A DNA stretch of 36,058 bases from positions 1-36,058 of the forward strand of contig JAJUGN010000017.1 of NCBI GenBank assembly GCA_029265975.1, written 5' to 3'. The notes beneath the pieces were generated by a model, which saw only the letters and a program-made list of their open reading frames with translations, ran no database searches and had not been told where the DNA came from. Each line of letters begins with the position of its first letter. Position 1 is the stretch's first letter. This document shows, in pieces, positions 1 through 9,354 of the stretch. Source of the stretch: Clostridiales bacterium (GTDB lineage: Bacteria; Bacillota; Clostridia; Oscillospirales; Oscillospiraceae). The translations under genes were made by a program, and so were the position numbers.

Positions 1-667
1 CAACGCTTCCGGCGATCCTGAACACAGTATCCCTGTCCAGAGTGGAGGATATCATATACAGGAATTCGTCGTCATACCAGAGCAGGTTCTGGACGCCCTG
101 ATTGGAATAGTATTTTGCGGGATGGCCGTTGAACTCAAGCTCCTCAAGCTCGGCTCCCTCGGTGTTTATATCCATTGAGACGGCCTCAAGGCGCTGCTGG
201 CTGTAGGATATATAGTCGGAGCCCTTTTCGTATACCAGCAGGACGGGGCCGGCCGTTTTTTCGCTGATAAGCTCGAAGCCTTCAGGTATGAAGGATGGCC
301 TGCGGATGGAGAACTCGTCGGCCGATTCCTGAGACGGCGTGCTCTCCTCAAAGAACATATGGGTGAATTTCTCATACACATCGGTTACGAATTCAAACAC
401 CGCGGCACGCACGGCCGATACGCTCATCGCGGTTGCAAGCAGGATGACGATCGCGGCGGCCAGCGCGACCGCCCGCCTGCGGAGAAATACGCCTCTGCCG
501 GCCGGGCTTCCCGTTTTGCTCCGGCGTACAAGCTTTCTCATCCTCCGCTCAAACCTTTTTGAGAATTCATGCTCCATCTCATGATCCGCCGGCAGGGCTT
601 CCAGTTCGCAGATGTCCGCCTTGATGACGGCTTCCCTGAGCATGTCGTCTGTGAAATTAAGTGTCAT
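1..667 (-). CDS. DUF4367-type putative anti-sigma factor, C-terminus beyond window
   Basis: The frame opens at an ATG at 665-667 and stays open to base 1, giving at least 222 residues, so the 3' end lies outside the window. Residues 1-50 are a charged cytoplasmic segment, residues about 66-86 form one hydrophobic helix (AVALAAAIVILLATAMSVSA), and the rest is extracytoplasmic. The motif RPSFIPEGFELISE followed by YEKGSDYISYSQQ matches what is known of DUF4367/DUF4179 proteins encoded beside ECF sigma factors. The ATG overlaps the end of the sigma gene by 11 bases, so translation is probably coupled. The role as membrane-bound partner that holds the sigma factor is inferred from context and architecture. 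No zinc-type anti-sigma motif was seen. The signal it senses is unknown. Confidence 0.75.
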   Translation of the reverse strand, partial: MTLNFTDDMLREAVIKADICELEALPADHEMEHEFSKRFERRMRKLVRRSKTGSPAGRGVFLRRRAVALAAAIVILLATAMSVSAVRAAVFEFVTDVYEKFTHMFFEESTPSQESADEFSIRRPSFIPEGFELISEKTAGPVLLVYEKGSDYISYSQQRLEAVSMDINTEGAELEELEFNGHPAKYYSNQGVQNLLWYDDEFLYMISSTLDRDTVFRIAGSV

Positions 668-1199
668 CGGAGTTTCCCTCCCTTCCCAGAATCTCCTCAA
701 GCATGCGCCTCGCGCGCTCGAGCCGCTTTCTGACTGCCGCCTCGGAAATACCAAGCATCCCCGCTATTTCGGCGTTCGAAAACTCTTGGACGTATTTCAG
801 CTTCAGCGCGTCTTTATATATTGCCGGCAGCTTCAGCACGGCCTTTGCGAGGCCATCCAAATCATCGGTTCGTTCCAATTTTTCTTCGGCGGCGCAGAAC
901 GCGGCCTCTTCAATCGGAACGGCGGAATGCCTTTTCCGGCTGTTATACATGTTGATGGCAACGTTCCTAACAATAATAACAACGTAGCTCCTTGTTTTGT
1001 GACAGGAAATTTCGCCCACCTTATCAAAATTTTCAAGAATTTTTAAAAACGCCTGGTGCACCGCGTCCTCCGCGAGGCCCTCATCGTTCAATATGCCGTT
1101 TGCAACGTGGAACATGAGCTTTCTGTATGTAAGGTAAAGCGATTCGAATTTGCTCTTTTCGTCATCGCCATCAAGCATCGACAGATATACCGGGAGCAT
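657..1199 (-). CDS. ECF-type RNA polymerase sigma factor
   Basis: A 180-residue sigma-70 family protein of the extracytoplasmic-function type. Region 2 is seen in LYLTYRKLMFHVANGI and AEDAVHQAFLKILENF. Region 4 helix-turn-helix is seen in FSNAEIAGMLGISEAAVRKR. The start at 1199 (MLPVYLSML) is chosen because an AAGGAGG box at 1211-1217 lies 11 bases upstream. A longer frame reaches 1337 but has no ribosome binding site there. The stop overlaps the ATG of the membrane protein downstream, the usual sigma/anti-sigma pairing. A possible ECF-type promoter lies upstream at 1345-1369, suggesting autoregulation. Regulon and inducing signal cannot be told from this window. Confidence 0.9.
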   Translation of the reverse strand: MLPVYLSMLDGDDEKSKFESLYLTYRKLMFHVANGILNDEGLAEDAVHQAFLKILENFDKVGEISCHKTRSYVVIIVRNVAINMYNSRKRHSAVPIEEAAFCAAEEKLERTDDLDGLAKAVLKLPAIYKDALKLKYVQEFSNAEIAGMLGISEAAVRKRLERARRMLEEILGREGNSDDT

Positions 1200-1582
1200 C
1201 TTTGCCCATCCCTCCTTCGTGACCTGTGTTTTCCAACGCGGCTTTGTGTGGAGCCTGCGGCCGGAAAGCCGCGTATTAATGCAGTTGCCGGCAGCAACAT
1301 CGTATACTTCCTGGAAAATATTATCAAGCAGTTGCAAATAATTTGACGTTTTTTGCCGTTGATGGTTCCGGCAGACATGTTCCCTAAAATAATCAACCGC
1401 TGTCTTTTCCGTCTACACAACCCTGCCCGCCGGAAGCCGCCCTGAAAGGCTGTGGATGTGTTTCCACGAACAATCATACACATAAAAATACAGGTCTTCC
1501 CAGCAGAACCGCCGCCCAAAATCTCATTTCGGCAGGCGGCAAATCACCGGAAACCCCTGTATTCAAGCCGTTTTTCAGGCGC
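1200..1582. other. Gene-free stretch between sigma factor and methyltransferase genes
   Basis: About 380 bases without a supportable gene. It contains the sigma gene ribosome binding site (1211-1217), the candidate ECF promoter (1345-1369), and downstream of the methyltransferase an imperfect GC-rich hairpin near 1510-1545 with no T-run. Frames across it lack ribosome binding sites. Confidence 0.6.
1345..1369 (-). promoter_or_regulatory. Candidate ECF-type promoter of the sigma operon
   Basis: On the minus strand GGAAC is followed by exactly 16 bases and CGTC, close to the (T)GAAAC-N16-CGTA layout of SigW/SigX-like ECF promoters. It lies about 145 bases before the sigma start, which implies a leader of roughly 140 bases. 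The match is partly degenerate, so this is only a candidate. Confidence 0.35.
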
Positions 1583-2950
1583 TTACTTGTTTTTTACATT
1601 TGTCATCAAGACGACACACTCAACGTGTGCCGTTCTCGGGAACATATCAAACGCCTCGGCGCGCATTGCGCGGTAGCCTAAAGCGCCAAACTGTTTAAGA
1701 TCCCGGGCCAGAGTTGCGGGGTCGCAGGATACATATACAACCTTATCCGGCGACATGGATGCGATGGTTTCAATAAGCGGAGGCGTAAGCCCCTTTCGGG
1801 GAGGGTCGACAACTACCACAAAAGGCGTTACGCCTCTTTTTCGCAGTTCCTCCGCCGCTTCAGATGCGTCGCCGCAGATGAATTCCGCGTTTGTAATCCC
1901 GTTTGCGCATGCGTTTTCGCGGGCGTCTGCAATCGCGTCGGCCACTGCCTCGACTCCGATGACCCGGCCCGCAGTCCGGGAAAGAATCAGGCTTATTGTT
2001 CCGGTGCCGCAGTAAAGATCCAGCACGGAAGAAGTTTTGTCAGCTTCCGAAATTTCTAAAACCTTTTCATAAAGCCTTTCCGCCTGAACGGGGTTGATTT
2101 GAAAAAATGAAGCCGGGGACAGCTTGAACTTCAGGCCCAAGAGCGTTTCTTCTATACAGTCCGAGCCCCAAAGGGTAACGAATTCATCGCCCAGCACAGT
2201 GTTGCCGGGCTTTTTGTTTACATTGAGCACAATGCTGGATATTTCCGGACAGGAGGAAACGAGAGCGTCAATGAGACGCCCGGCTTCGGGAAGCTTTTTT
2301 GAGGACGCAATCAAACAAACGGCTGCCCGGCCTGTGCTGAAGGAGCTGCGGACAAAGATGTGCCGCACAAGCCCGAGTCCGGCTTTCTCGTCATATATGC
2401 TTGCTCCGGAGCTGTCTATCCATCGGCACACCGCCGCGGCCGCCCTGTCGGAAGCCTCAGTCTGTATAAGGCAGCGTTCGGCAGTCACAATATCGTGGCT
2501 GCGCCCCCGAAAAAAGCCTGCCGCGGCTTTGCCGTCCTTGCGTCCGACCGCGTAGATTGCCTTGTTGCGGTAGCCCGTTATATGCGGCGCCCCGTAAATT
2601 CCGGAAAGCTTCAGGTCAAGGCCTCCGATTCGGGCAAAAGAGTCTTCAACGCGCAGCTTTTTCAGGCGGAGCTCCTCTTCGTAATCCATGTGAAGAAAAT
2701 CGCAGCCGCCGCATTTCCCAAAGACGGGGCACAAGGGAGAGACCCGGTGCGGCGACGGCTCGACTATCCTTTCCAGCTTGGCGTAGGCCAGGTTTTTCAG
2801 GACTTTCAGAACCCTGACCTCGCAGACTTCGCCGGATATGGCTCCCTTAATAAAAACGGCCTGCCCGCAGATGCGGGCAACGCCGTATCCTTCGGCGGAA
2901 TATCCGTCGATTTTTACTGTGTGCAGGCTGTTTTTTGCAAGAGCTTCCAT
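1583..2950 (-). CDS. rlmD: 23S rRNA (uracil-5-)-methyltransferase, TrmA/RumA family
   Basis: A 455-residue SAM-dependent enzyme that makes 5-methyluridine in 23S rRNA. Residues about 5-60 look like a TRAM RNA-binding domain. CPVFGKCGGC plus a later Cys (AERC) supply the four cysteines of the family iron-sulfur cluster. The SAM loop is VLDLYCGTGTISL. The catalytic stretch is DPPRKGL followed by VYVSCDPATLARDL, whose Cys is the nucleophile. The ATG at 2950 (MEALAKNSLH) has an AAAGGAG box a few bases upstream; a longer frame to 2992 lacks one. Whether it acts at U747, U1939 or both (RlmCD-like) cannot be read from sequence alone. It is divergent from secA and probably monocistronic. Confidence 0.88.
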   Translation of the reverse strand: MEALAKNSLHTVKIDGYSAEGYGVARICGQAVFIKGAISGEVCEVRVLKVLKNLAYAKLERIVEPSPHRVSPLCPVFGKCGGCDFLHMDYEEELRLKKLRVEDSFARIGGLDLKLSGIYGAPHITGYRNKAIYAVGRKDGKAAAGFFRGRSHDIVTAERCLIQTEASDRAAAAVCRWIDSSGASIYDEKAGLGLVRHIFVRSSFSTGRAAVCLIASSKKLPEAGRLIDALVSSCPEISSIVLNVNKKPGNTVLGDEFVTLWGSDCIEETLLGLKFKLSPASFFQINPVQAERLYEKVLEISEADKTSSVLDLYCGTGTISLILSRTAGRVIGVEAVADAIADARENACANGITNAEFICGDASEAAEELRKRGVTPFVVVVDPPRKGLTPPLIETIASMSPDKVVYVSCDPATLARDLKQFGALGYRAMRAEAFDMFPRTAHVECVVLMTNVKNK

Positions 2951-3071
2951 ATATACTCCTTTTAGGTTCCGCTTCTTTAATATCACAAACAAAAAATCCG
3001 GCGTTTTCGACCGCTTTGTGCCTTGATGAGCAAATTATTAACATATTCCTCTTTTTTAGCGAACATCGTTG

Positions 3072-3103
3072 TGTTATAATATTTTGACCAATAATATTAT
3101 AAT
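3072..3103 (+). promoter_or_regulatory. Probable secA promoter, extended -10
   Basis: TGTTATAAT at 3072-3080 is a perfect extended -10 (TGnTATAAT). A second TATAAT follows at 3098-3103. No good -35 is present at 17 bases. Downstream a short inverted repeat TTGGCA-N4-TGCCAA spans about 3108-3123 in the leader before secA. Confidence 0.55.
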
Positions 3104-3202
3104 GGCTTTTGGCAGGCTTGCCAATGCTTTTTAATAGCGATGCTTGCTACAAACTATCAAATTACCTGGTAAACGGCGCAAAACGCCGGGAAAGGCAAAC
3201 CT

Positions 3203-5983
3203 ATGGGTCTATTGACTAAGATATTCGGATCGCATTCAGACCGTGAAATCAAAAAAATAATGCCTATCGTAAGCAGCATAGAGGCGCTGGAGAGCGAGTA
3301 CAAGGCCATGTCGGACGAGCAGCTGAAGGCTAAAACGCCCGAGTTCAAGAGGCGTCTGGCGGCAGGCGCGACGCTCGACGACCTGCTTCCGGAGGCTTTT
3401 GCGACGGTAAGGGAAGCCGCCTGGAGAGTTCTTGGGATGCGACCCTTCCAGGTTCAGCTTATAGGAGGCATAGTCCTGCATCAGGGCCGCATAGCGGAGA
3501 TGAAGACGGGCGAAGGCAAAACTCTTGTCGCTACGCTTCCTGCTTACCTCAACGCTCTTAAGGGGGAAGGCGTTCACATAGTAACCGTAAACGATTACCT
3601 TGCCTACCGTGACAGCGAGTGGATGGGGAAGATACACAGGTTCCTGGGGCTGAAGGTCGGGGTCATTGTTCACGGGCTGACATCGGAGGAGCGTCGCCAG
3701 GCTTACGCCGCCGACATTACTTACGGAACAAACAACGAAATGGGCTTCGACTACCTCCGTGACAATATGGCCATATATAAGCAGGATATGGTGCAGCGCG
3801 GACACAAATTCGCCATTGTGGACGAAGTCGATTCGATACTCATAGACGAGGCGCGGACGCCGCTGATAATATCGGGCGAAGGGGACGATCCGACCGAGCT
3901 TTACGAAAGGGTGGACGCCTTTGTTTCGAGGCTCAAGAGTCTTACTTACGCCTCCGTCGACGAGAAGGCGGAGGAGGATTCCGATATCGATGCAGATTAT
4001 ATAGTCGACGAGAAGGCGAAAACCGCGACGCTTACCGCCAAAGGCATTGCCAAGGCCGAAGCGGCCTTCGGGCTCGAAAATCTTGCCGATATTGAAAACT
4101 CAACGCTCTACCACCACATAAACCAGGCGCTCAAGGCTCACGGGGTGATGCGCCGGGACATAGACTACGTCGTAGCGGACGGCGAGATACTGATAGTCGA
4201 CGAGTTTACCGGACGTCTGATGTACGGCCGCCGCTATTCCGAGGGCTTGCACCAGGCGATAGAGGCCAAGGAAAAGGTAAAGGTGGCGGGCGAGAGCAAA
4301 ACCCTGGCTACGATAACCTTCCAGAACTATTTCCGCATGTACGACAAGCTCTCCGGCATGACGGGCACGGCCATGACCGAGGAAGCCGAGTTCGGGGAAA
4401 TTTATAAGCTTGATGTCATCGAAATACCCACCAACAAACCGCTTATGAGGCGCGACCACCCCGATGTCGTTTATAAAAACGAGGCCGGAAAGTTCCGCGC
4501 GATAATAAAACAGATAGAGGAATGCAATGCAAAGGGACAGCCTGTGCTTGTCGGCACCATCTCGATTGAGAAAAGCGAGCTCCTGTCGGCCCTTCTGAAG
4601 CGCCGCGGCATTAAGCACAGCGTGCTTAACGCAAAGCAGCATGAGAAGGAAGCGGAAATAGTGGCTCAGGCCGGACGTCTCGGCAGCGTTACCATCGCAA
4701 CGAACATGGCGGGACGCGGCACAGACATCATGCTCGGGGGAAATCCCGAGTTCATGGCAAAAAACGATCTCCGCAGGGCGGGCATGCCTGAGGAGCTCAT
4801 CAACGAAATAACCAGCTTCGCCGAGGCGGCGACGCAGGAGATTCTTGAGGCCAGGAAGCAGTACAAGGCTCTTTATGAAAAATACAGGGAACAGGCCCTG
4901 AAGGAAGCCGAAGAGGTGAAGAAGGCGGGCGGCCTGTTCATTCTCGGCACCGAGAGGCACGAGAGCAGACGTATCGACAATCAGCTGCGCGGCCGCGCGG
5001 GCCGCCAGGGCGACCCCGGCGAATCAAGATTTTATATTGCGCTTACCGACGACATTATGCGCCTTTTCGGCTCGGAGCGGATAATGGGCATGATGGAATC
5101 CCTGGGCATAGACGAGGATACGCCTATTGACCAGAAAATACTGTCCGGAGCAATCGAGCAGGCGCAGAAAAAGGTTGAAAGCCGCAACTTCCAGATAAGA
5201 AAAACCGTTCTGGAGTACGACGACGTCATGAATCTCCAGAGGGAGCTTATATACAAGCAGCGCAGGAGGGTGCTGGACGGGGAGGATATAGGCGACTATA
5301 TCCGCAGCATGATAAGCGATACCATAGCGTCCGAAATACGCTCAAGGCTCGGCGGCAACAACTATGTCAGCGACTCTGCCCAGCTTGCAGAGATTCTTGC
5401 GCCGTTTGAGGGACTCTTTTTAAGAAGGGGAGAGATCAGCCTCCCGCCCGAAGAGCTCGAAACCCTGACAACCGAGGAGCTTATAAAGCTTACAGAGGAA
5501 AAGGCCTTCGAGTTCTACAGAGCCAAGGAAGAGGAGATCGGATTTATAGAGGGCACGCAGACGCCGCTGATGCGGGAGGTCGAGAGAGTCATCCTCCTGC
5601 GGGTCGTCGACGAGTTCTGGATGGATCATATAGACGCAATGCACGAGCTGCGGAGGGGCATCGGGCTGCGCTCCTATGCCCAGACGAACCCTGTGGACGA
5701 GTACAAGCGGGAAGGCTTTGAAATGTTCGAGGCGATGGTAAACGGCATCAAGGAAGAGGTCGTCAAGCGCATATATACGGTCAAAATCAGGAAGGAACAG
5801 CCCATAGAGCGCAAAAAGGTCACAAAAACCGCCGTGGAGAACGTCGGGGGAGACGCCCCTCAGAAGAAGCAGCCCGTAAAAAAGGCGGCGAAGGTGGGGC
5901 GCAACGATCCCTGCCCCTGCGGCAAGAAAAAGCCCGACGGCACGCCGGTAAAATACAAAAACTGCTGCGGACGCGACGCTTAG
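3203..5983 (+). CDS. secA: Preprotein translocase ATPase SecA
   Basis: A 926-residue motor that drives unfolded preproteins through SecYEG at the cytoplasmic membrane. Walker A is TGEGKT (residues about 102-107). Walker B/DEAD-like region is [15 protein letters not shown], and [10 protein letters not shown] and [11 protein letters not shown] are the second-domain helicase motifs. The preprotein cross-linking and helical scaffold domains follow, for example [20 protein letters not shown]. The tail ends in a SEC-C zinc motif, [20 protein letters not shown], where 14 residues separate the Cys pairs instead of the usual 8. The protein is longer than the roughly 840 residues of Bacillus SecA, partly from an acidic insertion after the DEVD region ([14 protein letters not shown]). 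The start has a modest GGGAAAGG box. pgeF follows 18 bases downstream. Confidence 0.98.
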   Translation: MGLLTKIFGSHSDREIKKIMPIVSSIEALESEYKAMSDEQLKAKTPEFKRRLAAGATLDDLLPEAFATVREAAWRVLGMRPFQVQLIGGIVLHQGRIAEMKTGEGKTLVATLPAYLNALKGEGVHIVTVNDYLAYRDSEWMGKIHRFLGLKVGVIVHGLTSEERRQAYAADITYGTNNEMGFDYLRDNMAIYKQDMVQRGHKFAIVDEVDSILIDEARTPLIISGEGDDPTELYERVDAFVSRLKSLTYASVDEKAEEDSDIDADYIVDEKAKTATLTAKGIAKAEAAFGLENLADIENSTLYHHINQALKAHGVMRRDIDYVVADGEILIVDEFTGRLMYGRRYSEGLHQAIEAKEKVKVAGESKTLATITFQNYFRMYDKLSGMTGTAMTEEAEFGEIYKLDVIEIPTNKPLMRRDHPDVVYKNEAGKFRAIIKQIEECNAKGQPVLVGTISIEKSELLSALLKRRGIKHSVLNAKQHEKEAEIVAQAGRLGSVTIATNMAGRGTDIMLGGNPEFMAKNDLRRAGMPEELINEITSFAEAATQEILEARKQYKALYEKYREQALKEAEEVKKAGGLFILGTERHESRRIDNQLRGRAGRQGDPGESRFYIALTDDIMRLFGSERIMGMMESLGIDEDTPIDQKILSGAIEQAQKKVESRNFQIRKTVLEYDDVMNLQRELIYKQRRRVLDGEDIGDYIRSMISDTIASEIRSRLGGNNYVSDSAQLAEILAPFEGLFLRRGEISLPPEELETLTTEELIKLTEEKAFEFYRAKEEEIGFIEGTQTPLMREVERVILLRVVDEFWMDHIDAMHELRRGIGLRSYAQTNPVDEYKREGFEMFEAMVNGIKEEVVKRIYTVKIRKEQPIERKKVTKTAVENVGGDAPQKKQPVKKAAKVGRNDPCPCGKKKPDGTPVKYKNCCGRDA

Positions 5984-6001
5984 CTCCGACCGGAGGCCGA
6001 A

Positions 6002-6799
6002 ATGTCTTTTGTTCTTAAAAAAACCGGCGATTTTGAATACATGACCGCGGAAAATATAGCCGTCCGGCACGCCTTCACAACGCGGAAGGGCGGCAAAAGC
6101 CGCGGGATATATTCAAGCCTCAACCTTAAGATTAACTCGGACGACGACAGGGAGGCTGTCCGGGAAAACTACGCCATAATCTGCGGGGAGCTCGGAACGA
6201 GCCCGGAAAGGCTTGTTTTTTCAAAACAGGTGCACTCGGACACCGTGCGCGTCGCGACGGAAGGCGACTGCCACAGGGAGCTTTTCTCGGCGGTGCCTTA
6301 CGAGGCGGACGCGCTGGTAACCGCGGAAAAAGACCTGCCTCTCGTTATTTTTGTCGCGGACTGCATACCAATCCTGCTCTGGGACCCGGAGGTTCCGGCC
6401 ATCGGCGCCGTGCATGCGGGCTGGCGCGGCACGGTCATGGACATAGCGGGAAAAGCGGTTTCCGAAATGTGCAGGAATTTCGGCTCGAAGCCCGAGAACA
6501 TAAGGGCCGCGGTTGGGCAGGGCATCGGCTTCTGCTGCTTCGAGACGGGACGCGAAGTCCCGGAGGCCGTGAGAGCATTACTCGGAGCCGGGGCGGAGAA
6601 CTATATAAGCCCGAAAGGCGAAGAAAAGTATAGAGTCGACCTGAAGGGCATAAACCGATTTCTTCTTGAAAAGCGCGGGCTTCTGCCGGAAAACATAGAG
6701 GTTTCCGGCGAATGCACGGCCTGCGGCGCCGACAAATACTGGTCGCACAGGGCTACTAAGGGGCTGCGGGGTGTAAACGGAGCTTTTATTATTATTTGA
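6002..6799 (+). CDS. pgeF: Laccase-domain protein PgeF/YfiH family
   Basis: A 265-residue Cu-oxidase_4 (DUF152) protein. Family members act as peptidoglycan editing factor and as purine nucleoside phosphorylase or adenosine deaminase. Visible motifs are FSKQVHSDTV, the Cys in VADCIPILLWDP, the His in GAVHAGWRGTV, and C-terminal SHRATKGLRGVNGAF, which together form the metal and nucleoside site. A CGGAGG box precedes the ATG. It lies between secA and the lipoprotein gene with gaps of 18 and 13 bases, suggesting one transcript. Which activity matters here is not decidable from sequence. Confidence 0.92.
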   Translation: MSFVLKKTGDFEYMTAENIAVRHAFTTRKGGKSRGIYSSLNLKINSDDDREAVRENYAIICGELGTSPERLVFSKQVHSDTVRVATEGDCHRELFSAVPYEADALVTAEKDLPLVIFVADCIPILLWDPEVPAIGAVHAGWRGTVMDIAGKAVSEMCRNFGSKPENIRAAVGQGIGFCCFETGREVPEAVRALLGAGAENYISPKGEEKYRVDLKGINRFLLEKRGLLPENIEVSGECTACGADKYWSHRATKGLRGVNGAFIII

Positions 6800-6812
6800 G
6801 GGATAGTATTTA

Positions 6813-8384
6813 ATGAGAAAAGCTTACATAAGCTGTGTTTTTTTGATTCTTGCCGGAATATTTCTTGCTGGGGTTCTTTCGGGATGCGGATCCTTCAAGA
6901 TTCCCGCAGCCTCCGAAGAGATTAAGACCGCTCCGACTTCTACGCCATACAAGCCGGGCGGCGGCGATAACATATTCAGCATAAATTATTCCCCGGAGTA
7001 CGGCATCAATCCGCTCAACGGGCTTAACAAGGGAAATCGGCTGGTGTCTTCGCTCGTTTATGAGAGCCTTTTCGTGCTGGACAAGGACTATAATTACCGT
7101 TCGGTGCTCTGCGACAGCTGGACCACCGACAGGGGGAAAAGCTTCAGGTTCGTTATAAAGCAGGGCATCACCTTCCACGACGGCACTCCGCTCACCGCTT
7201 ACGACATCGCCTTTTCGTTGAATCAGGCGAAAAAAAGCGGGCTCTACGGCGAGCGCTTTTCGAAAGTGACAAAAATCGAGGCGCTGGGTCCAAATACCGT
7301 CACGGTGGCGCTTTCAAAGGCAAACATGATGTTTCCGGCCCTCCTCGATGTTCCGGTGATAAAGAGCGGGGAGATAAATGTCAAAAACCCGGTCGGTTCC
7401 GGGCCCTACATGTTTGACAAGCAAGACGGCGGCTATGTTCTCAAGGCTTACGAAAACTGGAGGAACAGCGCGAGCCTTCCCGTACAGAAGATATTCCTTC
7501 AGGAGTATAAGCCGGAAGGCATACTTTCCGCTTTCGAGGGCAGATACCTGGATCTGGTGTTTACAGACCCTCTGGACGTTGCCTCCGTAAATATAAAGGG
7601 CAGCAACGACACGAACTATTTCGACACGACCAGCATGCAGTATGTAGCCTTCAACGTCAACGGCGCAGCTTTTTCAAACCCGGAGGTGCGCAGGGCGATG
7701 AGCTATCTTATAAACCGGGACTACATATCGGGAAACCTGATGTCTTACGCGGCTTCGCCGGCCTATCTGCCCACGCTGCTGATGAAGGAGGAGCTGGCAA
7801 ATATAAAAAACGAGTATGCCTATTCCCCCGACACAGCCAGGCAGATACTCGGCGCGAACGGCATATCGGACAGGAACGGCGACGGCCTGCTGGAAAATCC
7901 GGCCGGCTCGCAGTTCGCCGTCAAATTCATAGTGAGCAAGGATAACCCGTATAAGCTGGCCGCGGCAAGGAACATTTCCGAAGCTCTTGTGAAGCTCGGA
8001 GCGAGCGTGGATTTCAGGCAGCTTTCCTGGGAGGAATATCTGAACGCGCTGAAAAACGGAGATTTCGATATGTATTACGCCGAGGTGAAGCTGACGGCGG
8101 ATTTTGACCTCTCCGCGCTTCTGGCCGGGGGCGCGCTTAATTTCGGCGGAATAAAGGACGGCGCTTACGGGCTGCTTATGGACGCGTATCTCGCCGCCGA
8201 CGACAATTCAAGGAAAGCGGCGGCGCAGGCCCTATACAGCGACATAGCCAAAACAGCGCCAATCGTGCCGGTTGTCTTCAGGCGCCAGGGCGTGGTGGCG
8301 AAACGAGGTGTCGTTTCCGGAGCCGAGCCCTCCCAGAGCAATGTTTTTTACAACATAGAAAAATGGAAAATTACCCTGAATTGA
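6813..8384 (+). CDS. Peptide-type ABC solute-binding lipoprotein (SBP family 5)
   Basis: A 523-residue extracellular lipoprotein. The N-terminus has a positively charged end, a hydrophobic core and the lipobox LSGC (Cys 25), so it should be lipid-anchored outside the membrane. The body shows family 5 features: YGINPLNGL, SLVYESLFVLDKDY, FVIKQGITFHDGTPLTAYDI, VRRAMSYLINRDYI. Such proteins bind oligopeptides, nickel or related ligands. No permease or ATPase genes of an Opp/Dpp system lie nearby, so it is an orphan that would depend on a transporter elsewhere. It follows pgeF by 13 bases with a GAGGGAT box. Ligand unknown. Confidence 0.9.
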   Translation: MRKAYISCVFLILAGIFLAGVLSGCGSFKIPAASEEIKTAPTSTPYKPGGGDNIFSINYSPEYGINPLNGLNKGNRLVSSLVYESLFVLDKDYNYRSVLCDSWTTDRGKSFRFVIKQGITFHDGTPLTAYDIAFSLNQAKKSGLYGERFSKVTKIEALGPNTVTVALSKANMMFPALLDVPVIKSGEINVKNPVGSGPYMFDKQDGGYVLKAYENWRNSASLPVQKIFLQEYKPEGILSAFEGRYLDLVFTDPLDVASVNIKGSNDTNYFDTTSMQYVAFNVNGAAFSNPEVRRAMSYLINRDYISGNLMSYAASPAYLPTLLMKEELANIKNEYAYSPDTARQILGANGISDRNGDGLLENPAGSQFAVKFIVSKDNPYKLAAARNISEALVKLGASVDFRQLSWEEYLNALKNGDFDMYYAEVKLTADFDLSALLAGGALNFGGIKDGAYGLLMDAYLAADDNSRKAAAQALYSDIAKTAPIVPVVFRRQGVVAKRGVVSGAEPSQSNVFYNIEKWKITLN

Positions 8385-8425
8385 GCCTTTCGACGGAATT
8401 CAATTTTATTTAAACAAAAACGCGA

Positions 8426-8431
8426 TATAAT
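8426..8431 (+). promoter_or_regulatory. Candidate -10 for the GtrA-cdd pair
   Basis: TATAAT at 8426-8431 lies about 44 bases upstream of the GtrA start in an AT-rich gap. The region expected to hold the -35 is only weakly matching, so this is tentative. Confidence 0.35.
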
Positions 8432-8474
8432 ACTTTGAAAACCTAAAATTAAACGCTTCGGAAGGTGAAGATTC

Positions 8475-8888
8475 ATGGAGAACGTCATAAGGACAATGTT
8501 TTTAAAGTACAGGCGCGTGATATTGTTTTCTGTAATCGGAGGGATCAACACGGCCGCGGACTTCCTCGTGTTTACCGCGTTGAGCCGAGCTACACCGCTT
8601 AAGGCTGAATACTGCCAGGCTCTCGGATATTCGGCGGGCATTGTCTGCAGCTTTCTTCTGAATCAGGGATTCACCTTCAGGGACGCGGAAAAAGGGAACA
8701 CCCTCGGCAAAGTCCTGCGCTTCCTCATAGTGAACGCGCTGTCGCTCGGCGCGGGCATGTACGGGATAAAGCTGCTCGTCGCATCGCAAGTAAACAGGTA
8801 TTTGGCAAAAATCGTCGTCACCTTCCTTACCATGGCAATAAATTATATTGGCTATAAACTTTTCGTGTTCAGACTAAAGGAAAGCTAG
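8475..8888 (+). CDS. GtrA-family small membrane protein
   Basis: A 137-residue protein with four predicted membrane helices: VILFSVIGGINTAADFLVF, ALGYSAGIVCSFLLNQGF, FLIVNALSLGAGMYGIKLL and IVVTFLTMAINYIGYKLFVF. The motifs SVIGGINTAADF, FLLNQGFTF and NYIGYKLFVF are typical of GtrA/DPMS-like proteins, which move lipid-linked sugars across the membrane for cell-surface glycosylation. A GAAGGTGA box precedes the ATG. No glycosyltransferase partner is adjacent. cdd follows 19 bases downstream and is likely co-transcribed, although no functional link is evident. Confidence 0.85.
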   Translation: MENVIRTMFLKYRRVILFSVIGGINTAADFLVFTALSRATPLKAEYCQALGYSAGIVCSFLLNQGFTFRDAEKGNTLGKVLRFLIVNALSLGAGMYGIKLLVASQVNRYLAKIVVTFLTMAINYIGYKLFVFRLKES

Positions 8889-8907
8889 ACAAAAGGGAGA
8901 TGCGTAT

Positions 8908-9291
8908 ATGACGGACAGGGAGCTGATAAACCTAGCCATCGGCGCCGCCGGAAAAGCCTATGCTCCGTATTCGGGCTTTAACGTGGGAGCCGCGATCGAA
9001 TGCTTCAGCGGGGAAATATTTACGGGATGCAATGTCGAAAATGCCGCTCTGGGCTCCAGCATCTGTGCGGAAAGAACCGCGCTCGTTAAAGCCGTAAGCG
9101 CGGGCAGGAAGGACTTCAAAAGAATCGCCGTATATGCGGATTCGGAAAAATACTGCATGCCCTGCGGGACCTGCAGGCAGATGCTTATGGAGTTTGCGCC
9201 CGACATGGAGGTGCTCTGCGCGAAATCGGGCGGAGCGTATGTGAGCTACAGGATGAACGAGCTTCTGCCGTATCCTTTCGTTCTGAGCTGA
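8908..9291 (+). CDS. cdd: Cytidine deaminase
   Basis: A 127-residue zinc enzyme that converts cytidine and deoxycytidine to uridine forms in pyrimidine salvage. The zinc and catalytic motif CAERTA (Cys 53, Glu 55) and PCGTCRQ (Cys 86, Cys 89) are intact, and FNVGAAIE and GCNVENAA match the substrate-binding part. Length is that of the small homotetrameric type. A GGGAGATG box lies upstream. The gene ends convergently with the ferritin-like gene, and I see no clear terminator in the 63-base gap. Confidence 0.95.
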   Translation: MTDRELINLAIGAAGKAYAPYSGFNVGAAIECFSGEIFTGCNVENAALGSSICAERTALVKAVSAGRKDFKRIAVYADSEKYCMPCGTCRQMLMEFAPDMEVLCAKSGGAYVSYRMNELLPYPFVLS

Positions 9292-9354
9292 AAACGGACT
9301 CGGGAGGCGAATTTCCGCGTGAGCCGGAGCAGGTCGCGCCGGCGGCAGCTTTTA

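Noticed and set aside
3108-3123. TTGGCA-N4-TGCCAA as a transcription factor operator
   Set aside because: The inverted repeat is short and there is no known regulator or second copy in the window to support a named operator.
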